The position numbers and the translations under genes were made by a program. From positions 64,925,575 to 64,989,574 of the forward strand of contig NC_092093.1 in NCBI RefSeq assembly GCF_045679555.1: 64,000 bases of DNA. The letters run 5' to 3'. This stretch comes from Salvelinus alpinus. Its lineage: Eukaryota; Chordata; Actinopteri; Salmoniformes; Salmonidae. Each line of letters begins with the position of its first letter. The stretch's first letter is position 1. Below, piece by piece: positions 39,649-49,511 of the stretch. The notes under the pieces are model-generated. The model saw nothing but the letters and a program-made list of their open reading frames with translations, was not told the origin of the DNA and ran no database searches.

Positions 39649-39935
39649 CATGTGTTATTATATTGTTGTTAATATGTTGAAGAGAGGGAAAGATTGAAGT
39701 GTAGGGTCATTGAGGTTGGACGAGGTTGGGGGGGGTGGTTGGAAGGGATTTTCAGGATGGGGGAGAGTCTATTAGAAGTTAGTGGGGGTCTTGTTTATTT
39801 TCGCAGAAGTATTGAGTTAGGTAGAAGGATTTAGAAATGTTGTAAACCGTGGTTGACCACACACTCCAGCACAGGTGGTGGCATGCACCTTTAACGTTTG
39901 TTTGCCGACCGCCATTATATCACAGAAGAAGAAAT

Positions 39936-40204
39936 AAAAGAAGTGAGCAACAGCGCCCCCTGTTTGATTGACTGCAGGGAGGAAAAGGGAGGGGAGAAGA
40001 ACCTCCACGGCTAGCGATAGCAGCAGACTACACAAACCTATTCCAATATTAGCAACTCCAATAATACAAAGAAGTGTTCTTCGAAAGCTGACTTCAATTT
40101 CGTCGCATCAACTGCTTTTCTGCTCAAAAAGAGGAAAAGCGGACTATTTTTGTTCCTGTGGTCCTGGTGATGCAGCCAGTGCAAGCTTGCGCGGCTGGCA
40201 TAAA
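39936..40204. repeat. Dispersed repeat related to 48133-48440
   Basis: Begins GTGAGCAACAGCGCCCCCTG and matches the sequence at 48133-48440 with substitutions and indels (shared blocks include CGGCTAGCGATAGCAGCA and CTACACAAACCTATTCCAAT). It ends exactly where duplicated segment B begins. Family not recognised. Confidence 0.7.
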
Positions 40205-41968
40205 TGATGTGTAACTTTGCCTGAGACCTGAAGATGTGTGTTAGCTCTCTTTGCTAATGCTTTGGCATATAACACACTATTGTGGCATCCAGTCAGTCAC
40301 AAACACAAACGATGCTCAGTTAAAACCACTAAACCAGGTGTCTGGGATAAATCCACTGCATTCTTCCTGCTCAGCTATTTGAAGGTAGAAATGTTACATA
40401 TAGCTCCCAAATAAACAAAAGAGTAATTAGTTTACTCAAACCCTTGGCTCCTATAAGTAGCATAGGCTGTTGGCAAATGTAAAATATTCATTATTGGTAA
40501 CTATAAGGAAATGATACTATACCATTACCATGTAATTGCTGAGTACATAGCAGGTACATAGAGAACAGTAAAATAAATCTTGTCTCTGTCTGAAAGGTTC
40601 TGATCAGTTTCAGTAAAATATGACATTTGATTTTATGATTGGATCTGTCTATCCTGTTTGTTCAGGGAGTTTTTATTAGGTTGCTAGGCAGAGAGAGGGG
40701 TGGAAGTATAGAGAGCGGGAATATCAGTTACTCACCCCTCCCAGTCCCAGCTCCCTCCCACTCCAGCTATTAATAATAACCACAGAGGTCCATATTAGAC
40801 TGAACACTGGGTTATTCATAGGACTTACCATTAGGCCGTGAGACAATTGAGACATGAATTGTGCCTGTGTGCCATTCAAATGGTGAATGGGAAAGACAAA
40901 AGATTTAAGTGTCTTTGAATGGGATATGATAGTAGGTGCCGGTTTGAGTGTGCCAAAAAGTGCAACGCTGCTGGGTTTCCCGTTTGTATCAAGAATGGTC
41001 CACCAGCCAAAGGACATCCAGCCAACTTGACACAACTGTGGGAAGCATTGGAGTCAACATGGGCCAACATCCCTGTGGAACTCTTTCAACACCTTGTAGA
41101 GTCCACACCCCGACGAATTGAGGCTGTTCGGAGGGAAATGGGGTCTCAACTCAATACCAGAAAGGTGTTCCTAATGTTCTGTACGCTCAGTGTATACACG
41201 TACTGCGACATACACACATGCACGTGCACGCGTGCCCACGCACACACAAAGAGTTACAGAGGAAAGCCCCTTCATACACACACACACAGTTTTAGTGCAT
41301 CTAACAATCTCGAAACAATTTTGAGCAACGATCAATCTCACTTAATTTGAGATGTCATCTAATTTCCAACCACTACAGAAACGACAGTTCCTTCCTGTGT
41401 GTGTTAGTCAATCTGACTCCACTACGTCCACTATGAGGAACCTATATGTCACTTTTTCCTACTCAATGCACATGACTGTAGTGTAAGCATAGCCATATAT
41501 GGCTATTTCTGTGTCAGTTACATAAATATGTATAGAGGACTCTAGTAACCAAAAGTCAGTTTTAGCATAGGCAGGGCCATTGAGGGCTTTCACCATTTTG
41601 ATGTAGTCAACTGGGTGGGACTTCTTATGGGTTAAAGAAGGATAACATAATTCCATCCAGGTCATTAGGAGGGATCAGCCAATGAATTATACTTGAGAGC
41701 AAACATGCCAGACTGCAGGTGGCAGTAAATCGCCAACCTTGGCCTTCATACCTTTTCCACCCTCAGCAGGACAGACAAAACCAGATGCATCCGGTTTTCA
41801 GGGGGAATGGAATGGAAAGAGAGCCTGTGTCATGACTTCCTCTTTTCGATCTTAACAAGGCAACACTCCAGTTTAACTCCTCATCCACATTTACTGGATT
41901 GGTTGAACAGTGCAAAAGAGAACCTCCCCATACAGTTTTCTGAAGAAAAAAAGAAAGAAACGCTGCTC
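40205..41968. repeat. 1.76-kb duplicated segment, copy B
   Basis: Near-identical to 28223-29981, offset by 11,982 bases at the left end. The visible differences are AACTATAAGG versus AACTATCAGG, a 5-base GAATG insertion near 41806, GTCATG versus GTTATG and AACCTCCCC versus AACGTCCCC. Right of it lies a Tc1 end rather than the sequence that follows copy A. Confidence 0.93.
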
Positions 41969-42118
41969 AAAATGTCTAAAAAACGGTTTTCGCTCTGTCA
42001 TTATGGGTTATTGTGTGTATATTACTGAGGAAAAACATTTATTTAATCAATTTTAGAATAAGGCATGTAACATAACATGTGGAAAAAGTGAAGGGGTCTG
42101 AATACTTTCTGAATGCAC
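41969..42118. mobile_element. Tc1-like terminal fragment
   Basis: About 150 bases matching the right end of the 42942 family (CGCTCTGTCATTATGGGTTA, GTGAAGGGGTCTGAATACTT, ending GAATGCACTACA). No transposase. Confidence 0.75.
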
Positions 42119-42121
42119 TAC

Positions 42122-42941
42122 ATGTCCCTCTCCTCAGGTTGTCACTAGTTACCACAGCCACAAAGTCCTAATTGGCTATATCATAAAAATTCACAAAAAC
42201 ATATTACATTTTTGGTCTTAATTTAAGGTTAGGCATAAGGTTAGCAGTGTGGTTAAGGTTAAGGTTAGGTTTAAAATCAGATTATAATAAGATAAATTGT
42301 AGAAAGAAGCGGGGTTTATGACTGTGGCAACTAGTGATGAGCCTCTCCTCATAAGGAACAAAATTGCCCTTTGACCCATAAAGTCCGCAATGACGGATTT
42401 TCAGTGATTTTGAATAAAAACACAAAACGCTACTCCTCAGGCACATATTGACCAATCTGCGCGAAACCTGACACATGTCATCTATGGGCCAAGTTCTCAC
42501 AACGTAAAGATTTTCCAGGCTTGCATCTCAAACAACATGGCCGCTGACCAATAAATACTGACCAATAAAAACATTCAGATGGGCGTGACCTGGCACATAA
42601 AAGCATATAAATCAGATACGGATATTCGTACTGAAACAAAACTTGGTACACATGTTCCAAACACTATCAAGACTCAACATTTGCAAGCACATTCAGATCG
42701 ACCACACGGTGGCGCTATAACCGGCACATGTTTATATCTCTTGATCTGTTTGACTCAGAGTGATGGAATTTGGCACACATGCTCAGGGATGAGTCTAGCT
42801 TACCGGTAATGTACGGTTCAGTTTGGCCAAATGGTGGCGCTGTTGGACAGGAAAAAGATTCATGCAAGCGCATTGGCTTATAGCAGCAATATTGTTTGAG
42901 CTAGTCCTAGAAAATCTTGCGTTTAAAAACATGGGTGTATA
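42122..42941. repeat. Unclassified dispersed salmonid repeat, copy B (left part)
   Basis: Diverged copy of 31540-32330 with the same block order. It is interrupted at 42941 by a Tc1 and then a hAT element, and its probable continuation lies at 47721-47870 (GATCGAGTCCAGCTGTTCTC, GAGAAGAAGGCATTTAAAAT). Confidence 0.6.
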
Positions 42942-44452
42942 CAGTGCCTTCAGAAAGTATTCGGACCCCTTGACTTTTCCACATTTTGTTAGATTACAGC
43001 CTTATTCTAAAATAGATTTCCCCCCCCCCCTCAATCTACACGCTATACCCCATAATGACAACGCGAAAAAAGGTTTAGAAATTAGCTAATAAAAAAAAAA
43101 AATTAACTGAAATATCACAGTTGAAGCACCTTTGGCAGCGATAACAGCATCGAGTCTTCTTGGGTATGACGCTACAAGCTTGGCACACCTGTATTTGGGG
43201 AGTTTCTCCCATTCTTCTCTGCAGATCCTCTCAAGCTCTGTCAGCTTGGATGGGGTGCGTTAATACACAGCTATTTTAAGGTCTCTCCAGAGATGTTCGA
43301 TTGGGTTCAAATCCGGGCTCTGGCTGGGCCACAAGGACATTCAGAGACTTGTCCCAAAGCCACTCCTGCGTTGACTTGGCTGTGTGCTTAGGGTCATTGT
43401 CCTGTTGGAAGGTGAACCTTCACCCCAGTCTTGAGGTCCTGAGGTCTCTGGAGCAGATTTATCAAGGATCTCTCTGTACTTTGCTCCGTTCATCTTTCCT
43501 TCGATCCTGACTAGTCTCCCAGTCCATGCCTCTGAAAAACATCCCCACAGCATGATATTGCCACCACCATGTTTCACCATAGGGATGGTGCCATGTTTCC
43601 TCCAGACATGACGCTTGGCATTAAGGCCAAAGAGTTTAACTTGGTTTCATCAGACCAGAGAATCTTGTTTCTCATGGTCTGAGAGTCTTTGGGTGCCTTT
43701 TGGCAAACTCCAAGCGGGTTGTCATGTGCCTTTTACTGAGGAGTGGCTTCCGTCTGGCCACTCTACCATAAAGGCCTGATTGCTGGAGTGCTACAGAGAT
43801 GGTTGTCCTTCTGGAGCTCTGTCAGAGTGACAATAGGGTTCTTGGTCACCTCCCTGACCAAGGCCCTTCTCTCCAGATTGCTCAGTTTGGCCGGGCGGCC
43901 AGCTCCAGGAAGAGTCTTGGTGGTTCTTAACTTCTTCCAATGAAGAATAATGGAAGCCACTGTGTTCTTGGGGACCTTCAATGCTGCAGAAATGTTTTGG
44001 TACCCTTCCCCAGATCTGTGCCTCGACACAATCCTGTTTCAGAGCTCTACGGACAATTTCTTCGACCTCATGGCTTGGTTTTTGCTCTGACTTGTACTGT
44101 CAACTGTAGGGCCTTATGTAGACAGGTGTGTGCCTTTCCAAATCATGTCCAATCAATTGAATTTACAACAGGTGGACTCCAATCAAGTTGTAGAAACATC
44201 TCAAGGATGATCAGTGGAAACAGGATGAACCTGAGGTCAAATTCGAGTCTAATAGCAAAGGGTATGAATACTTATGTAAATAAGGTATATTTTGGGGGGG
44301 GGGGGAAGTTTCTTTAAACCTGTTTTCGCGTTGTCATTATGGGTTATTGTGTGTGTGGATTGATGAGGATATATATATATTTTTATACATTTTAGATTAA
44401 GGCTGTAACGTAACAAAATGTCAAGGGGTCTGAATACTTTACGAAGGCACTG
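42942..44452 (-). mobile_element. Tc1-like DNA transposon, near full length
   Basis: 1511 bases with inverted ends CAGTGCCTTCAGAAAGTATT and its complement, flanked by TA (42940-42941 and 44453-44454). The minus strand carries transposase pieces: MSRHRSGEGYQNISAALKVP at 44029-43763, [20 protein letters not shown] at 43580-43341, and the C-terminal region toward 43200. Several frameshifts or small deletions make it inactive. Confidence 0.92.
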
Positions 44453-44457
44453 TAAAG

Positions 44458-47400
44458 TAGGGTGACCAGACGTCCCCGTTTTCCGGGGACAGTCGCCATT
44501 TTTGGTGGCCTGTCCCCGGAAATTATATTTTACGTGGCAAGAAAGACCGGACAGCAGAGTCTACCGGTTGACGTCTCAATCGCGTTGTGCTTGTTTTGTC
44601 CAGCAGAGGGGGCTGCTAGCTATATCAGCTTCATTCACTCTTCTTCTTCTAACTACTTGCTTGCGCTAGTTTTAGAGAAAACTGCTGTGGAAAACTCAGC
44701 CAGAAGCTAACAAGTGTCAAGTGAATCCACAACATCACCACAAACGTCAAGCCAGGTAAGTTACAATCATTTGAGATACCAGCTAATGATGTTATAATGT
44801 CACAATTTATTATATAGATAGATGATCTGCTTTATAAGGTTTTAAATATGTTATGCTAGCTAACATTAGCTATGTCGACTAAGTTATCTAGTTAGGTTAG
44901 CTAGTTACTGTCATGGTAGCTAGGTTAAAATACATTCACATGTAAACATGCAGTGGACGGGCTATTTTGAAAATATGATTATATTAAATTAATGCACAAT
45001 TAATTATGAGAGTATTTATTTGTAGATTACAATTTAAATAGTTTGGCATTATAATAAGTAGTGTGAAAATATATTTTGACATTTTCATGGATAACATTAG
45101 CATAATGATTACTGTTAGGGAGTGGAGAGGAAGGAGAGGAGGAAAACTGGATAGGAAGAAGAGTGAAAGAGAGAGAAGAGGAAAGGTAAAGATATGATTA
45201 CAGAGACTGACAATTTATTATTCCAACCAATGTTTTTGAGATAAAATACAAAAATTAGGCAAGCAATGGGAATCTGTTAGCCAAAGTATTTTATATAATA
45301 GTGTACTATTTATTATTAAAGATTGGAGAAGGAGAAGGAAAGATTAAGGGAGTAAAAAGAGTGAAGCGAGGAGAGTGTGGAAGAGTGAGGTGGAAAGGTA
45401 AAGAGAAGGAAAGGAAGAAAGAGCAGGCAGAGGAGGTACAATGGCTCTTACCAAGAAACGGAAATGCCATTTTAATGACAACATGAGGGAATGTCCATTT
45501 ATACGCACATGTCAAGACGATAGAATGGTTAACTGCACCCTTTGTAATTCCTCTTTTTCAATTGGCAGCGGGGGAAGAACAGTAGTGGTAGAACATCAAC
45601 AGACGAAAAAGCATAAAGCCTCTCTGATTGCCTGTGTTGGTATGCCCTCTGTCACCACATTCTTCAAGAAGGTAGAGCCTTCCCAAGAAGAATATGATTT
45701 AGCTGTGCAGGATGGATGTCTTTGCATACCACACTATGCAACATAATCATAGTTACAGATCTCTGGGCTGCACAGCACAACTGACACGGAAGCTTTATGA
45801 GCCGAAGTTTACATGTGCTAGGACAAAATGTGAAGCCATAGTGAGTAACGTGTTAGCACCATGGGTAACTACTTTGGTAACACAGGACCTAGACCAGGTT
45901 GAATTTGTGTCCCTGTCCATTGATGCGTCCAATCATGGACATGTAAAGCTGCTGCCAATAGTAGTCAGATATTGTAAGATACGGTGGCAACACATCTGTG
46001 GAAACAAACCTGCTTTATTTTGTTGAATTGAAAGGAGAAACAGCAGAGGAGATTGCAGCTGAGGTCCTGGTGGTCATCTAAAAATGTAACCTGGAAAACA
46101 AAGTCGTGGCAATCTCTGCCGACAACACCAATACCAACTTTGGAGGACTGAATAGGATGGGGAGGGTCAATGTCCATACCAAAGTTAAAAATGCTCTACA
46201 GCGGGAGGCGATTAGCTTAGGTTGTCCTGCCCACATCATTCATAACACGGCCAGAACAGCTTTGGATATGATTCCCCTTGATGTTGAGTACCTGCTCACA
46301 AAGATATTTTCATATTTTCACCTTTGGAGTAGAAAGACTGAAGAGCTTTTGTGAGTTTGTTGGCCAGGAGTACCATAACATTTTAGGACACAGAAATGTT
46401 CGCTGGCTGTCCATGTTCCCTGCTCTAGAAAGAGTGCTGAAAAGGTATGTGCCATTGAAATCCTTCTTTCTTTCTGAAGACAAATGCCCTGTTGTCCTGC
46501 GAACAATGTTCGAAGATCCACTGACTGAACTTTGGCTGGCCTTTGTCCATGGAAACCTGACCATATTCAGTGACACAATCGAGATGCTTGAAGGCCAGGA
46601 CCGCTGTGCTGTGGAGTCAGCTGCAATTCTGAGAAACATTGAGGCAAAATTGACTGCAAGACATGATGACAACTTCATTCCAGTTTTGGTCAGAGGACTT
46701 CTGAGCGAGCTAGAGGAAAATGGAGCAATGTCTAAAGAGAGCTTTCTCAAAACATCCCAATCATTCTTCACTACGACTGTGAACTACTTGCAAGCATGGG
46801 GAAAGCACACAGATAATCGAAAATATTTACATTTTCTCCTTTTAAAAAGGCAACCTCAGCGTGAAGAGATCCAGAAGGCAGCAGCCACACTGCAGGAAAA
46901 ATGCCCCAATGTGACCATCAATGAGGATGCATTGTTTGACGAGGTTACTGGCCAGCAAAAGTTCCTAAAGAGAGGATCGCTTGAATAATGGAAAACATCT
47001 GAGACACGGCTTAGTCAGAGATGGAGCACGGTGGTTACCCACTTCAAAGAGAACAACATCCCACACACTAACCTGGCTAGATTAGTGTCTGTTGTCATGT
47101 GCTTACCTGGAAGTAGTGCACCAGTCGAGAGAGTGTTCTCCCAAATGAATAATATATGGACAGCAGCAATAAATAGGTTCACTGTTCCTACCATCAAGGC
47201 CATGCTTATTGTGAAGACAAACTTCAACCTCCTCTGCCAGGAGTTCATGGAGAAGCTGGCCAAAGACATAGCAATCATGAAGAAGATACATTCTTCTGAG
47301 AAATATACAGATTAGGTTGGTATAAGTATATTATGTAGTTACCAATCTCATCATCTTATTTCTTTATTATGTTAAGTATTTCACATATACTCTTCTGAGA

Positions 47401-47712
47401 AATATACAGATTAGGTTGGTATAAGTATATTATGTAGTTACCAATCTCATCATCTTATTTCTTTATTATGTTAAGTATTTCACATATACTATTGTCTATT
47501 TTTTTATTCAATTTTGCTCATGTTCTCTTCTGCTCTTATTCTACCCAGACTACCAGGACCACTGAATGGCTGTTCAGATTGGACTAAATACATGAAACCG
47601 GAATTGTCCCCCTTTTTTATTTCATAGATAATAACATTGGATATTTTAATGATATATTGACCGCCGAACTGGAAATGTCCCCGGTTTTAATTTCAGAAAT
47701 CTGGTCACCTTA
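44458..47712 (+). mobile_element. hAT-superfamily DNA transposon, complete ends, decayed transposase
   Basis: 3255 bases bounded by 13-base inverted repeats TAGGGTGACCAGA and TCTGGTCACCTTA (one mismatch) and an exact 8-base target duplication CTGTAAAG (44450-44457 and 47713-47720), the hAT hallmark. The plus-strand transposase begins about 45441 with a BED-like zinc finger (NCTLCNSSF...QQTKKHKAS). It continues with FVSLSIDASNHG (catalytic aspartate region), VVAISADNTNTNFGGLNR, CPAHIIHNTARTALDM, and the C-terminal dimerisation motif GSSAPVERVFSQMNNIW at 47110-47160. At least three frameshifts or stops interrupt it. A 99-base tandem duplication lies at 47292-47489. Confidence 0.9.
47292..47489. 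repeat. 99-bp tandem duplication in the hAT 3' region
   Basis: The segment TCTTCTGAGAAATATACAGA and the following bases through TTCACATATAC occur twice back to back. It covers the end of the transposase reading frame and the start of the 3' non-coding part. Confidence 0.9.
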
Positions 47713-47720
47713 CTGTAAAG

Positions 47721-48132
47721 GGAATGTACTAAATTTGGTGCAGATCGAGTCCAGCTGTTCTCGAGAAGAAGGCATTTAAAATAGTCAACATCATTAGATA
47801 TGGTCCAAAATGTGTCCGATTTGTCCTGATTGTGGCACATTGGGCGAACAGCTTGAACCCTGGCATTGCCTAGTTAAATTAAGGTTAAATAAAAAAAATA
47901 TAAATTGCTGCTTACAGCTTTAATTATTTGTTGCAATTGCTATTAATATGATTACTACCCTCATTATTATTGCTTGATTACAAACAATCTACTATATTCC
48001 TGTCTTTGACCATCTTTGGTATGTGTTTACTTTGACAATGTAAGTGTTTACTTTCCATGTCAATATAATATATTGACTTGAGAGAACATTTATGTAACCA
48101 AGGGAACCAGTTTGAATTGTATTCTCGCGAGA
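47721..48132. repeat. Repeat remnants: copy B continuation and L2-tail fragment
   Basis: 47721-47870 continues the unclassified repeat cut at 42941. TGCCTAGTTAAATTAAGGTT near 47866 is a fragment of the L2/RSg-1 tail. The rest is A/T-rich with no gene. Confidence 0.5.
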
Positions 48133-48440
48133 TGTGAGCAACAGCGCCCCCTGTTTGATTGCCTACGGACGGGGGAGGAAAAGGGAGGGGAGAAGAACCT
48201 CCGCGGCTAGCGATAGCAGCAGGCTACACAAACCTATTCCAATATTAGCTACTCCAATAATACACCGGAGTGTTCTTCGAACGCCGACAGAGGACTTCGT
48301 AACACCGACTGCTTTTCTGCTCATACCCAACCGGAGAGGTGGTAAAAAACGAGGGACTAACTCCAAAAACAGGAAAAGCGGCCTATTTTTGTTCCTGATG
48401 CCGCCGCTCCAAACTGGCGTGGCTGGCGTAAATATACTCC
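48133..48440. repeat. Dispersed repeat related to 39936-40204
   Basis: Starts GTGAGCAACAGCGCCCCCTG. See the entry at 39936; this copy is a little longer and has a 70-base insertion after CTTTTCTGCTCA. Family unknown. Confidence 0.65.
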
Positions 48441-49511
48441 GGTGCTCTCACGGGCGCTTATTTTACTTCAACAAAGGTTTCCACACTATCTTTCCATCTC
48501 CGCTACCTCTTCCAGTATACCCCCTCTTATTAGCTATCCTGCGCTAACTGGCTTTACCTTTAGCTCAGTGCGCTAGCAGGAGCCAAGACGGCCTGTTTTG
48601 TTTTCGCGGCGTAGCCGCCATGAACCACAGACAACAACAGAATCTGTGTTGCTCGCTAACATTAGCTATCCCTGCCTATGTGCCCCGAATATGCAGGCCA
48701 AAAGGAGAGGAGCCAACTTTAGCTAAGAATGCGAATAATAAAACTGCGAATAAGGATGGTGGAAGGAGGGAGAATGAACGAATAAGTTCTAACTATTAAC
48801 ATTAACAAAGCAGCTATTTTTGAATTTGGTACGAAGGTGTCTAGCAGTGTATAATTGGAGGCCGGAGAAGGAGAAAGAGCGCCACCGACCACACCAGTGA
48901 CTGTATTGTTGTCGAATAACCAGCGAGTTTTGCTCGCACCACGGATTTCGTGGAAGACATGTGAACGGACTTTGATGAATTAATTCAATTTTGAATACAT
49001 TTTTACTCCAGATTTATTTTTATATAGCTAGCTATGCTATTAATGGGATTTACAGTTTTCTTTTTGTGCCATGATGATCATTTGGGCATATTTTGTGCCG
49101 TAGAAAAGGGGAAAGCGATCGTCTTAAAGATGGATTGGTTGTGATTATGAACACAGTAATGTAATGTTCAACCCGTACTACCAGATCATATACTTCATGT
49201 GTGTGTGTTTTGTAGTTGTGATTTGCTGCATCACACATCAATTTGCCTATTTGGTGCATATCATATATCTTAGCCAAAATAGTGCTGGTGTCAAGCTAAA
49301 CTAAGTTAGCAGCTAACTACATCACCCATCTATGCCCTCGACACAGCTCGCCTGCTCCCCGCCTCCTTTGGCCAATAATAAAACAGACAAAAAGAGAGTC
49401 GCGAGCCCCATCCCCGCTTAACGGGAGCCACGGGACTTTCGTTGAGGTCGGACCTGTGCGTTTGTTTTGCTTTTTTCTCGGACTGGATGTTTCTGTCTCT
49501 TGGCTGTTGAG
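48441..49511 (+). promoter_or_regulatory. Upstream region and 5' UTR of msl2
   Basis: No repeat was recognised after about 48600. The last 180 bases before the msl2 start are GC-richer with several CpG sites (for example GAGAGTCGCGAGCCCC and GGTCGGACCTGTGCG) and no TATA box, as expected for a broadly expressed regulator. The exact transcription start cannot be read. Confidence 0.4.

Larger units (their letters stand above)
33839..39960 (+). mobile_element. I/Nimb-type LINE with RNase H, interrupted
   Basis: Two coding remnants before 35135: an ORF2 segment after the RT (KYKYLGLWFNGQYTWKDHVI, SLIDVYRALIRMTIDYRCIL at 33859-34287) and an RNase H domain (FTDGSKDPDSGHTGAGVYVP, ELLAIVVALQWVE, CSDSLSVLNSL, FCWVPAHSGVEGNEVVDQIV at 34576-35022) with the D-E-D-(D) pattern of type I RNase H. 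The LINE resumes at about 39133 (GGTTGGTGGACCAAGATTCA) after a Tc1, is cut again by a solo LTR, and ends in a tail near 39835-39935. RNase H after the RT is characteristic of the I superclade. The copy is broken. Confidence 0.75.

Noticed and set aside
44462-44710. 82-codon frame at the left end of the hAT element
   Set aside because: It starts in the terminal inverted repeat and resembles no known protein; more likely non-coding leader sequence.
49467-49511. Upstream in-frame ATG for msl2
   Set aside because: The 15 extra residues are not part of the conserved MSL2 start, which begins MNPVNAT at 49512.
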